Shown: positions 1-7,066, counted from the first letter of the stretch. The stretch is DNA of 8,743 nt from Verrucomicrobiota bacterium (GCA_025360895.1 JANYBF010000083.1:1-8743); one strand, 5' to 3'. Notes: generated by a model not told the origin, from the letters alone. A program made the numbers and translations.

Positions 1-390
1 CCGCGTGAGGCCATCGCCGTGCACGTGAACCCGCGAGTCGCCCTCCGATTGGTCGCCTTCGCCGCGGCGCTCTGCGACTCTGGCGAGCTAGGAGTGCACG
101 TCACCGTGACGGTGCGGGGTGGGGCCTGCGAGCTGCGCCTCCGACCGGACATCGCCTTGCCCGCCCTGGCGAAGTGTCTCCAATCACCCGATCCCGAAAC
201 GCGGATTCTGGCCGCCGCGTGGCTGGCGGAGGTCGAGACTTATAGCCCGGCGGCCTGTCAAGTTCTGCTCGCCGCTTGCAACGATCCCTCCGAGGCAGTC
301 AGAAGCTTTGCGCAATCCACGATCGAGATACTGCCGGAGGAGCTCGAAGAAGTTCCTTCGCCTGCCGACGAAAAGCATTTGCGGAGATGA
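1..390 (+). CDS. HEAT-repeat-like protein, C-terminal part (5' end outside window)
   Basis: The reading frame is open from the first base and ends at TGA 388-390, giving 129 visible codons. It is probably the tail of a longer protein; the GTG at 19 is only the first possible start inside the window, and nothing marks it as real. Residues about 51-78 ('ALPALAKCLQSPDPETRILA' onward) and about 84-107 read as two helical HEAT-type repeats: paired amphipathic helices, a DP turn and a conserved Arg ('PETR', 'EAVR'). The tail after about residue 110 is acidic and probably disordered. HEAT repeats serve as protein-binding scaffolds, so no specific function can be given. The stretch before residue 50 is rich in Val, Gly and Arg and does not look like a repeat; a frameshift there cannot be excluded. 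Third codon positions are GC-rich as in the neighbouring genes. The HEAT call is moderate. Confidence 0.5.
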   Translation, partial: PREAIAVHVNPRVALRLVAFAAALCDSGELGVHVTVTVRGGACELRLRPDIALPALAKCLQSPDPETRILAAAWLAEVETYSPAACQVLLAACNDPSEAVRSFAQSTIEILPEELEEVPSPADEKHLRR

Positions 391-410
391 AGTGGAGGGT
401 TTTTTGGACG

Positions 411-440
411 GTAGTAGCCGACGTGAGGAGGCTCAAACTG
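411..440. repeat. Candidate dispersed Verrucomicrobia intergenic motif
   Basis: The stretch beginning GTAGTAGCCGACGTGAGGAG and ending GCTCAAACTG resembles a short motif that I recall from many intergenic regions of Pedosphaera-type genomes (GTAGCAGCCGACGTGAGGAGGCTC). It occurs only once in this window, so the repeat call rests on memory, not on the sequence itself. It lies just after the stop of the HEAT-like gene, in a stretch with no gene. Confidence 0.3.
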
Positions 441-645
441 AAGGCGGAGGGCGGAGGGCAGACATAGTGAGAGCCTCGTTTCCTCTGCGTCTCCGCGTTA
501 AACTCCTGCTTACGCTTTTGCAGTGCGCTCTCTCAACTGCGTTGCATTCAGTGAATATTTTTCAGGAGCGCCGGACGCCGCGTTCGCAGTCGTGAACCAC
601 CAAACGGGGCGATGGTCAGTGGGATGAAAATCGGGTTGGGCCAAT

Positions 646-679
646 TTCCCTTCCCGATTCTCCTGACTTCCCTTCCCGA
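646..679. repeat. Two direct copies of TTCCCTTCCCGA, 22-base period
   Basis: TTCCCTTCCCGA is exact at 646-657 and again at 668-679. The pyrimidine-rich bases between (TTCTCCTGAC) extend the similarity only partly. The opposite strand is purine-rich (TCGGGAAGGGAA). The copies lie about 200 bases before the GT9 start. They could be a small tandem duplication or a protein-binding pair at two helical turns; nothing visible decides between these. Confidence 0.55.
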
Positions 680-795
680 CTTCCACCCGCACCGCACCCA
701 CTGGCGGCGGCCCGGCCGGGATTGAGCCTGGCCCAGAAACGCGCCGGATCAGAGATCGGCGCTCCGCTAATCGCCGCCGGGTCGGGGCAGTCAAG

Positions 796-824
796 TTGCG
801 CCGCTTCACCCGTCGGCGTTGAAT
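796..824 (+). promoter_or_regulatory. Weak sigma70-like promoter candidate for the GT9-GT39 unit
   Basis: TTGCGC (796-801) and TTGAAT (819-824) each match four of six consensus bases and are separated by 17 bases. This would place transcription start near 831, giving a leader of about 48 bases before the ATG at 879. Matches of this quality arise by chance in GC-rich DNA, so this is only a position to test. Confidence 0.22.
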
Positions 825-878
825 GTTAGCTTGCGGGGTCCGTCGCAAACGTGTCAGTGTTTTCCCGTTCCGTCGGAC

Positions 879-2096
879 ATGAATATCAAATTCCAGCGTG
901 CCGCCGACCGTTTTGCAGGGGTACCAATTTGCGCGCTATTTTCCCTGCTGCATCGCTTTCGTCGGCCCGCGCCTTTGACCGCGCCGCCGCGCCGGGTGCT
1001 GGTCATCCTGCTTTCCGAAATGGGCAGCCTCGTGCTTGGGCAGGCCATGTTCACGCGGTTGAAGCAGAAGTATCCCGACGCCGCGATCCACGCCCTGCTG
1101 TTCGCCCGCAACCGCGAAGTGCTCGATCTGCTCGGCGTAATTCCCGAAGCGAACGTCTTGACGGTGAACGACCGTTCCCTGAAGCAATTCGTCCGGGATG
1201 GTTTCAACGTCTTGCGAACCATGCGTGCGCTCAAGTTCGATGTTGTGATTGACTGCGAATTGTTCGCGCGCATCAGCAGCATTTTGTCGTATCTGTCGGG
1301 CGCGCGGGTGCGCGTGGGCTTTCACCGGCACACGCAGGAGGGGCTTTATCGCGGCTCGTTCCTCAATCGCCCGGTGCTCTACAATCCTTACAAGCACATC
1401 GCGCAGCAATTCCTTGCCCTCGTCGCGGCCATCGAATCCCGGACCATGCCGGTCGGCAAGGAGTCGGTGATTCCGTTGCCCGGGCCACCGCCGATGTTGC
1501 TATTTCCCGAAGCGGAATTGCAACAAGCCGCCGCGCAGTTGCACGCGGATTTTCCCGCGCTCAAAGACAAAGGTCTGGTCCTAGTTTATCCCAGCGGTGG
1601 CGTTCTGCCGATCCGCGCCTGGCCGCCGGAACATTACCGCCGGCTCTGCGCGGAACTTCTGCGCGCCGGCCATGCGGTGGGAATCATCGGACTCGCGGAA
1701 GACAAACCGCTCGGCCAAGCCATCGCGGCGCATTGCCAGAGCGCGCATTGCGTTGACCTGACGGGTTACACCAAATCCATCCGGCATTTGCTAGCGTTGT
1801 TCCAGCGCGCGTCGCTGCTCATCACCAACGACGGCGGCCCCGGCCAGTTCGCGGCCATCACCCCGATTCCAACCATCATCCTGTATGGTCCGGAAACGCC
1901 GGCGCTGTACGGTTCGCTGGCGGAGAACGCTTTCTGTTTCCATCGGCCGCTGCCCTGTTCGCCTTGCCTGACGGCCTACAACCACCGGCGGTCGCCGTGC
2001 GATGGCGACAATCAATGTCTCAAGCAAATCACGCCCGAGCAGGTGCTGGCCAAGGCGCTCGCGATGGTCAAAGGGAAGGGCGCATGTCCGGGCTAG
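879..2096 (+). CDS. Glycosyltransferase family 9 (heptosyltransferase-like) protein
   Basis: A 405-residue cytoplasmic or membrane-associated enzyme expected to transfer a sugar from a nucleotide-sugar donor onto a lipid-linked or LPS-type acceptor. The N-terminal Rossmann strand is at about 39-54 (VLVILLSEMGSLVLG). The C-terminal donor domain carries 'ITNDGGPGQFAA' (315-326), 'LYGPETPALYG' (335-345) and the Cys set C360-x2-C363, C374 and C380 near the C-terminus, a pattern seen in GT9 proteins. Two usual GT9 residues differ: the Gly-Asp of the first loop is Gly49-Ser50, and the His of 'GPxH' is Gln323. This suggests a divergent subfamily rather than a classical WaaC/WaaF enzyme. I chose ATG 879; an in-frame TTG at 819 would add 20 unhelpful residues. 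No Shine-Dalgarno is visible. The stop overlaps the next gene by 13 bases, so the two are probably translated from one mRNA. The acceptor is unknown. Confidence 0.88.
   Translation: MNIKFQRAADRFAGVPICALFSLLHRFRRPAPLTAPPRRVLVILLSEMGSLVLGQAMFTRLKQKYPDAAIHALLFARNREVLDLLGVIPEANVLTVNDRSLKQFVRDGFNVLRTMRALKFDVVIDCELFARISSILSYLSGARVRVGFHRHTQEGLYRGSFLNRPVLYNPYKHIAQQFLALVAAIESRTMPVGKESVIPLPGPPPMLLFPEAELQQAAAQLHADFPALKDKGLVLVYPSGGVLPIRAWPPEHYRRLCAELLRAGHAVGIIGLAEDKPLGQAIAAHCQSAHCVDLTGYTKSIRHLLALFQRASLLITNDGGPGQFAAITPIPTIILYGPETPALYGSLAENAFCFHRPLPCSPCLTAYNHRRSPCDGDNQCLKQITPEQVLAKALAMVKGKGACPG
2071..2080 (+). promoter_or_regulatory. Ribosome binding site for the GT39 gene
   Basis: AAGGGAAGGG ends three bases before ATG 2084. 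Its first part, AAGGGA, is seven bases from the start, a good Shine-Dalgarno distance. It lies inside the GT9 coding sequence and is the clearest ribosome site in the window. It supports 2084 as the start over the in-frame TTG at 1964. Confidence 0.6.
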
Positions 2097-3820
2097 TTCC
2101 AACCCCGCCCGCCCGCTCGCGCGGACTGCTGATTTGGTACGGCCTGGCAACCGTCCTCGCGATATTTACTTATTGGTACGGCCTCGGCAGCGCACATATC
2201 CCCAAGAATGGCGATGAAGATCCCTACGCGCACATCACGCGTTTGACGGCGGCCAGCGGCCACTGGCTCCCGCTCCGGTCCCAGTTGGCGGGAATGCGGA
2301 ACACCAAACCGCCGTTGTTGTTCTGGCAGGGCATCGCGTCCACGGATTGGGGTAAAAACTGGACGTTGCTGCGGTTGCGGTTTCCGAGCGTGATCTACAC
2401 CTTGCTCACGGCGGGCCTGGTTTTTCTGCTGGGATGGAAATTATCGCGGCAACTGGAAACCGGCGGCCTCGCGTTGTTGACGTTTCTCGCCTTCTTTAGC
2501 ACCTATCGTTATGGGCGGCCGTTCCTGACCGATGCGCCGCTGGTTTTCTGGCTTTTGGTGCCGCTCTTCATGCTGCTCTATTGGCGCCCCGTGCTGTTCG
2601 AGTCGCGTCTGCTCGCGCCGGTGTTACTGGGCCTGGTCGTCGGCATCGGTTTGCTCTACAAATCGTTCGCGCTCCTGTTGCCGGTGGTGCTCTGTCTCTC
2701 GTGGTGGTATTTGCGTGAGCGCGGTTATCAGGTGCGAATTTTTCTCGTGCGCGACGCCTGGAAAATCGCGGTCATGGGGCTCCTTTCATTGGCGGTGTTC
2801 GGTTTGTGGTTTCTCCTGGATCCGCAGCCGGAGACCATCTTCCGGGAATTTGTGCTCAAAGAAAACGCCGGGAAATTCGATCCGTCCGGCGGCGGTTATT
2901 TGAAAAATTTATTGTGGGGCGATTCGAGCATCTGGCGGCTGGTCGTGGCGTATCCGCTAAACTCCGGGTTGTTGAGCTTTCCCGTGATCGCCCTGTTCTT
3001 CGTCGCTTTCAAACGCCGTGCCGAATTGAGCGATGGGGAAAAGTTGCTGTGGATTTGGGTCATCACCCTGTTCGTGGCGTTTGCCCTGCCGAGCCAGCGC
3101 GACGAGCGGTATTTGTTGCCCGCGATGCCCGCGCTGGCCGTGCTGGCCGCGCTGAATTGGGAGCGGATCAACCGGCAGGTATTCAATGCCAGCCTCATCG
3201 TGACCGGCATTTTGATCGTCGTGCTGGCGTATTTGTCCTGGCGCTTGCAGCAAGGCGTGCCGGGCGGTCCGGTTTACACGCCGGTGTATTGGTTGCTGCT
3301 GCTCGGCACCGGCGGGTTGGTGATCCTCGCGCTGGCGCGGCCCCAATTCACCCGGGCGGTGGTCAATGTCGCGGCCGTTCTGACGCTGCTTTGCTTCGCC
3401 GCTTTTATGCGACCGCTCGACGGGCCGCTCGGCACTTACAGCGCGGATGTTCAGCATTTCGCGAACGGCCGGGAAGTCTGGGTGCCGATCAACTTCAACG
3501 CCAAGGAGGAAGGCTATCGTTTCCTGCTGCCGGGCGCCGACGTTCATGGCTACCAATACGACCCGAACCTGACCCTCGCCGATCTGAGCCAGCGTTATCC
3601 GCTGTTCGCGATGCGGCTGCCCCTGAGCGCCACCAACTCCGATGGCCGCAAGGTCATTGGTCGCCGCGCCGACATCGGTAGTCGCCACACGTCCCGCCAA
3701 ATCATGGAAATAATCCAAGGAAAAGTTTATCAACACCTGTTCCTCGAAGAACAGTTGATCGAAGCGCCGCCGTCTGCAACCAACGGCGTGGCCAAACCCG
3801 TTGGCGCGGTTCAACCTTGA
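2084..3820 (+). CDS. GT39 / ArnT-like integral membrane glycosyltransferase
   Basis: A 578-residue polytopic membrane protein of the PMT/ArnT superfamily (GT-C fold). Such enzymes move a sugar from a polyprenyl-phosphate carrier onto lipid A, another lipid or a protein on the outer face of the inner membrane. A first membrane helix (about 14-35) is followed by 'GDEDPYAHI' (43-51), whose acidic residues match the conserved catalytic loop, then 'TKPPLLFW' (74-81), the family's KPPL motif. 'TDAPL' (149-153) and 'RDERYLLPAMPALA' (339-352) are also family-typical. I count about eleven hydrophobic segments up to residue 442, then a soluble tail of about 135 residues. Length is near the usual 550. 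The start overlaps the GT9 stop by 13 bases and has a good ribosome site, indicating a two-gene operon. The donor sugar and acceptor cannot be read from the sequence; the name ArnT itself should not be applied. Confidence 0.88.
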   Translation: MSGLVPTPPARSRGLLIWYGLATVLAIFTYWYGLGSAHIPKNGDEDPYAHITRLTAASGHWLPLRSQLAGMRNTKPPLLFWQGIASTDWGKNWTLLRLRFPSVIYTLLTAGLVFLLGWKLSRQLETGGLALLTFLAFFSTYRYGRPFLTDAPLVFWLLVPLFMLLYWRPVLFESRLLAPVLLGLVVGIGLLYKSFALLLPVVLCLSWWYLRERGYQVRIFLVRDAWKIAVMGLLSLAVFGLWFLLDPQPETIFREFVLKENAGKFDPSGGGYLKNLLWGDSSIWRLVVAYPLNSGLLSFPVIALFFVAFKRRAELSDGEKLLWIWVITLFVAFALPSQRDERYLLPAMPALAVLAALNWERINRQVFNASLIVTGILIVVLAYLSWRLQQGVPGGPVYTPVYWLLLLGTGGLVILALARPQFTRAVVNVAAVLTLLCFAAFMRPLDGPLGTYSADVQHFANGREVWVPINFNAKEEGYRFLLPGADVHGYQYDPNLTLADLSQRYPLFAMRLPLSATNSDGRKVIGRRADIGSRHTSRQIMEIIQGKVYQHLFLEEQLIEAPPSATNGVAKPVGAVQP

Positions 3821-3910
3821 GCCGATTTGCCGGCACTGGATGACTGCCCCACTCGGAGCGCTTCACATCCCCGACCCTTGGCTTGACCGCTTGGGGCTCT
3901 CGTGTTTTTC

Positions 3911-3929
3911 TGGGCAGGTGATCTGCCCA
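3911..3929 (+). promoter_or_regulatory. 7-bp hairpin directly before the sialidase-like gene
   Basis: TGGGCAG, loop GTGAT, CTGCCCA is a perfect 7-base-pair stem ending six bases before ATG 3936. It occupies the place where a ribosome site would be, and no Shine-Dalgarno is seen around it. No T-run follows, so it is not a standard terminator. A TTGACC box at 3883-3888 lies upstream, but without a good -10 element. In RNA the hairpin could limit translation start or mark a processed end between the glycosyltransferase genes and this gene. The role is inferred; the structure is read directly. Confidence 0.45.
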
Positions 3930-3935
3930 CTACGA

Positions 3936-5042
3936 ATGAAAGATATTCTTTGCAAAACCGTCCTGCTCGGCTCATGTCTGTGGCTTTCCGCAACAACCCC
4001 GCTGCTGCACGCCGGCGAACTTCGGATCGAACGCCTGTTTGGGCCGGAGATCAAGACCGGCCCGTACAAGCACCCGGCGCGGATTGAGGAACTCCGCAAC
4101 GGTGATCTCTATGTGGTCTATTACGGCGGCGAGGGTGAATACGCCACTTCCACCGGTGTCTTCGGTTCGCGCTTGAAAAAGGGCAGCCACAAGTGGACGC
4201 CACCCACGCTTATCGCCCACGATCCGTTCCGCTCGGTGGGCAATGGCGTGATCTGGCAGGCGCCCGACGGGTTGGTGTGGTTGTTTTACGTCGTGCGTTA
4301 TGGCGAGACCTGGTCCACCTCGCGCGTGCAAGCCAAAGTTTCGCGGGACAACGCCGAGACCTGGTCCGACGCCTTCCCGCTCGTGAGTGAGGAGGGCATG
4401 ATGGTTTGCAACAAGCCGATTGTTTTGCATAACGGCGACTATCTGTTGCCGATCTACTTCGAAGGCGGAAACAATCCTGAAGCTACGGGCGCCGATAGCC
4501 GTGGACTGTTCTTCCATTACGACGTGAAGAAAAAAGAATGGAAGCCAACCGGCCCGCTCCGTTCGGCTACCGGTAACATCCAACCGGTGGCGGTTGAGGT
4601 GCGCGACAATTTCCTTGTCGCGTACTGCCGGCGCGGCGGTAGCTACGAACCGACCACGAACGGCTGGCTGGTGCGTGCCGAATCCAGCGATGGCGGCTGG
4701 ACGTGGAGCGAGGGCGTCAACTCACAATTCAAAAACCCGAATGCCGCCGTGGATTTTATCCGGCTGCGCAGCGGAAACCTTTTGCTCGTGTTCAACGACA
4801 GCATGAACGATCGGACACCGCTGACCGTCGCGCTTTCCCCGGACGGCGGCCAGACCTGGCCGTGGCAACGCAACGTGGCGGATGGCGCTTACGACTATGG
4901 TTACCCGATGGCCGTGCCGACGCGCGACGGAAAGGTTCATCTGATCTTCACCTCGCACGAACGTGCGGTTGTGAATCACGCCGTGTTCGACGAGGAATGG
5001 ATCAAGCAGGGCGGTCCGGCCAGGAGTTGGCTGCCGAAATGA
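3936..5042 (+). CDS. Secreted sialidase-like (BNR/Asp-box) beta-propeller protein
   Basis: A 368-residue protein with an export signal (Lys7, hydrophobic 8-24, likely cut after 'LLHA' at 26). An 'LGSC' at 11-14 loosely resembles a lipobox, but the hydrophobic run continues past it. Three Asp boxes (S-x-D-x-G-x-T-W) are visible: 136-143 'SRDNAETW' (Gly replaced by Ala), 250-257 'SSDGGWTW' and 301-308 'SPDGGQTW'. Together with 'HPARIEELRNGDLYVVYYGG' (46-65), where Arg49 sits like the first Arg of a sialidase triad, this fits the BNR_2/GH33-like six-bladed propeller. Enzymes of this type release terminal sialic acids or related sugars, but many relatives act on other glycans, so the substrate is open. 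ATG 3936 is chosen because it places the signal peptide at the N-terminus; the frame extends upstream to TTG 3801 with unconvincing residues. It follows the GT39 gene by 115 bases on the same strand. Confidence 0.8.
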   Translation: MKDILCKTVLLGSCLWLSATTPLLHAGELRIERLFGPEIKTGPYKHPARIEELRNGDLYVVYYGGEGEYATSTGVFGSRLKKGSHKWTPPTLIAHDPFRSVGNGVIWQAPDGLVWLFYVVRYGETWSTSRVQAKVSRDNAETWSDAFPLVSEEGMMVCNKPIVLHNGDYLLPIYFEGGNNPEATGADSRGLFFHYDVKKKEWKPTGPLRSATGNIQPVAVEVRDNFLVAYCRRGGSYEPTTNGWLVRAESSDGGWTWSEGVNSQFKNPNAAVDFIRLRSGNLLLVFNDSMNDRTPLTVALSPDGGQTWPWQRNVADGAYDYGYPMAVPTRDGKVHLIFTSHERAVVNHAVFDEEWIKQGGPARSWLPK

Positions 5043-5045
5043 ATG

Positions 5046-5065
5046 AGCCGCAGCTTGGCGCGGCT
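5046..5065. terminator. Weak stem-loop between convergent genes
   Basis: AGCCGC, eight-base loop, GCGGCT forms a 6-base-pair stem three bases after the sialidase-like stop codon and 13 bases beyond the opposing GH71/99-like stop. Only three T follow on the plus strand and no U-run follows on the minus strand, so it is weak as an intrinsic terminator. Its position in the 36-base space between two convergent genes is why it is listed. Confidence 0.33.
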
Positions 5066-5078
5066 TTCACAATTTCGA

Positions 5079-6866
5079 TCACTCGCCGGAATACCGATAG
5101 TTGAACCGGCCTTCGGGTGCGACGTCCCCGCTGACGTAGAAATCCATGATTTCGCCGGGACGCTGGAGATTATCTGCCCACTTGAAATCAATCGTAGTTC
5201 GTGTCCCGCGCGGAAGGCCCAGCGCCGCTCGCGGGATGGCCAGTTGCAATTCATTGCCTGCGACCCGGACACTGACTGGCGAAACTTTCTCCCAATTCCA
5301 ACCACCCGCGTTTTTCTCCAGCCACGTTTCGCCTTTGGCCCCCATGGTGCGGTTCACGATGAAGTCGTAGCCTTCCCAACCGGTGATCGGATTTTGGTCG
5401 GCATCAATCAGCAGCCACATCCAGTTCGCGCCGGAGTTGGGCGTGATGCTTGCGACGGTGCGGACGTAGAAATAAACATTCTGCTCATCGCGCGCGACTT
5501 TGCTCACGACCAGGTCATTGCGTCCGGAATGGTTTGTGTAGTGCTGGCCCGCCAGGCCGTCGAAGTCACGCGGCATGGTCTCACCGACGTGATCCGCGAA
5601 TTCCGGCAGCACGTCGCGCCATTGCTCGAAACCGTTTTGGATACGGATGGTTTTGGGTGGGGACGCTTTCGGCAAAGCGGGCGCGCCTTTGTACCGACGG
5701 ATATTCGCCACGAGTTGCCAGTAGTAATTGTCGCCATGCCCACCCGTCATTGGTTCGATGTCGCGGCTGAATTCCTGATCGAGTTGGTCCACGAACACCA
5801 ACGGTCCTTTCGGTTCGCCCCAACGCCCGGCGATCCATTCGTTCCAGCCGGTGACCAGCACGAACGGCGGTTTGAGTTCGAACGCGCGCTGCCATTGTTC
5901 CTGAACATTGTGGCCGTAGTTCACTGCGCCCGCACTCGTATCCTGCCGGCCATCATGAAAGCTGCGGCCCCGCGCTTCACCGGAACTCATGTTGGTAACT
6001 TTGCCATCTTGCGCGCGAAGATTTTGCGCGACGGAAACCACTACCTGTTCCGGTTGGTTCGGATCGTCGGTGTAGCCGTAAGGTTGCGGATACGTGGCTT
6101 CCCAATGCCAGGCGGACGGTGTGTTGGTGAGCGTGAACGGCCAGTGTGCGGTGCGCATCGTGAAGAATGCGCGCAACTCCGGCGTGACCGCTTCCGGATC
6201 GCAAAGAAGCAACGGCTTGCCCTGCCAGCGAAACCACAACTCTGGATATAGGCCGGGTTGGTAAAAGTCGTTGTAAAGTTTCTGTGCCGTAGCGCCGGCA
6301 TGTGTGTTGAGCATGAAGGCAAGTTGTGGGGTGCGCCCGCCGGTTTGCCGGATCTGGCTGAATACCGCGCACAGTGCCAGGTAAACCTTCTGGTACGTCT
6401 CCGCGTTTGTGGCATCCAGAATCAACGTGTCCACGCCAGCATCGGCGAGCAGTTGCGCATGACGGCGAATCACCCAGGGGTCGGCGCTCCGGTAGTAACC
6501 CCACAAGGGTTCGCTCCAGTAATGATATTCTCCGACGTGGCCCCAAAGCGGCGAGTCGGGTTTCTTCAGTGCCTCGGGATCGCGCGCCAGTATTTTCCCA
6601 ATGTCATACGGGCCGTCCCAGTTGGGGCTTTGAGGGATGGGCATCTCGGGCACGAGCCATTGGAAATAAAAGATGCCCACGAAGCGACTAGCCTGCGGCG
6701 GGCCGGCTTCATCCGGCGAGGGCAGCTTACGTCCGAGCGCATCCATCGCCGGCCACGGTGTGCCGGGATTGCTGGCGCCGCCGGGGGGCGCGGCGATCAG
6801 CGAGCTGAGCGTAAAAGCGGCCGCGAGCGTCAGCGCCAGGCGGCATTGGGGTTGCCAAAGGATCAT
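5079..6866 (-). CDS. Secreted GH71/99-like glycoside hydrolase with CBM9-like C-terminal domain
   Basis: A 595-residue exported protein. Residues 1-26 form a signal peptide (Arg9, then a hydrophobic run ending 'SLIAA'). The central domain, about 55-400, reads as the GH71/99-like TIM barrel common in Verrucomicrobiota and Bacteroidota: 'VGIFYFQW', 'GVDTLILDATN' (144-154) and 'VTGWNEWIAGRW' (338-349), with Glu343 in the usual 'WNEW' position. GH99 enzymes are endo-mannan-type hydrolases and GH71 are alpha-1,3-glucanases; the actual substrate is unknown. Residues about 405-595 resemble a CBM9/DOMON-like sugar-binding domain ('NVYFYVRT', 'WMWLLIDADQN', 'IDFKWADN'). I chose ATG 6866 over the in-frame TTG 6875, since it is the stronger codon and begins right at the signal peptide. 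Neither start has a clear ribosome site. It converges on the sialidase-like gene with a 36-base gap, so it is transcribed separately, but both products are exported carbohydrate-active proteins. Confidence 0.85.
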   Translation of the reverse strand: MILWQPQCRLALTLAAAFTLSSLIAAPPGGASNPGTPWPAMDALGRKLPSPDEAGPPQASRFVGIFYFQWLVPEMPIPQSPNWDGPYDIGKILARDPEALKKPDSPLWGHVGEYHYWSEPLWGYYRSADPWVIRRHAQLLADAGVDTLILDATNAETYQKVYLALCAVFSQIRQTGGRTPQLAFMLNTHAGATAQKLYNDFYQPGLYPELWFRWQGKPLLLCDPEAVTPELRAFFTMRTAHWPFTLTNTPSAWHWEATYPQPYGYTDDPNQPEQVVVSVAQNLRAQDGKVTNMSSGEARGRSFHDGRQDTSAGAVNYGHNVQEQWQRAFELKPPFVLVTGWNEWIAGRWGEPKGPLVFVDQLDQEFSRDIEPMTGGHGDNYYWQLVANIRRYKGAPALPKASPPKTIRIQNGFEQWRDVLPEFADHVGETMPRDFDGLAGQHYTNHSGRNDLVVSKVARDEQNVYFYVRTVASITPNSGANWMWLLIDADQNPITGWEGYDFIVNRTMGAKGETWLEKNAGGWNWEKVSPVSVRVAGNELQLAIPRAALGLPRGTRTTIDFKWADNLQRPGEIMDFYVSGDVAPEGRFNYRYSGE

Positions 6867-7044
6867 CCTAAGCAATCGTTGCCGCCGCCATCAGGAATTT
6901 GCAAACAAATAGCAATTGCGACTGTGTGCGGATCTCGCCGACGAACAAAACGGGCGCGCAAACGCGGACCGATTGATTGGGCGCGGAGGTGCGGGAGAAG
7001 GGCAGGGCGCTTAGTGGTTTTGGGTTCCTAGGCCAGGATACTGA

Positions 7045-7066
7045 TGCTGCCATTGGGATGGCAGCA
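7045..7066. promoter_or_regulatory. 9-bp perfect hairpin in the divergent region
   Basis: TGCTGCCAT, loop TGGG, ATGGCAGCA is a perfect 9-base-pair stem with a four-base loop. It lies 140 bases before frr and 178 bases before the GH71/99-like start. No T-run follows on either strand, so it is not a standard intrinsic terminator. Plausible roles are a leader RNA structure or a two-fold-symmetric protein-binding site; the sequence does not decide. Confidence 0.5.

Larger units (their letters stand above)
391..878. other. Gene-poor gap of 488 bases before the GT9 gene
   Basis: I see no convincing gene on either strand. The open frames here are Arg/Pro/Ser-rich and resemble no family I know. The stretch contains a 7-base tandem run (GGCGGAG twice plus a partial copy, 443-461), a candidate dispersed motif at 411-440, a phrase CTCTGCGTCTCCGCG near 483-497, a 12-base direct repeat at 646-657 and 668-679, and a 10-base palindrome CCCGGCCGGG at 711-720. 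No rho-independent terminator for the upstream gene is visible: the T-run at 400-405 has no stem before it. The right part should hold the promoter and leader of the GT9-GT39 unit. Confidence 0.5.

Noticed and set aside
119..595. Plus-strand open frame overlapping the HEAT-like gene end and the gap
   Set aside because: Arg/Pro/Ser-rich shadow; its second half runs through candidate intergenic motifs rather than coding sequence.
510..848. Minus-strand open frame (112 codons) in the gap before the GT9 gene
   Set aside because: Very Arg-rich start, no ribosome site, no family resemblance, and it overlaps short repeats. A gene here is possible but unsupported.
2806..3681. Plus-strand open frame (291 codons) in another frame within the GT39 gene
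   Set aside because: Arg/Ala-rich shadow without hydrophobic segments or motifs; the membrane protein frame explains the region.
2957..3814. Minus-strand open frame (285 codons) inside the GT39 gene
   Set aside because: Antisense shadow rich in Gln, Arg and His; the GT39 frame has conserved motifs along the same stretch.
3949..3977. Lipoprotein signal in the sialidase-like protein (LGSC)
   Set aside because: The Cys at residue 14 follows a very short hydrophobic run and the hydrophobic region continues to a good signal peptidase I site at 'LHA'. Lipid attachment is possible but less likely.
5043..6251. Long plus-strand open frame (402 codons) opposite the GH71/99-like gene
   Set aside because: It is fully antisense to a gene with a signal peptide and clear domain motifs. 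Its own product is rich in Arg, Val and Phe and resembles no family; such shadow frames are common in GC-rich DNA.
6258..7031. Plus-strand open frame (257 codons) over the start of the GH71/99-like gene
   Set aside because: Mostly antisense to that gene, Arg/Gly-rich with no recognisable motif, and it runs through the divergent intergenic region.
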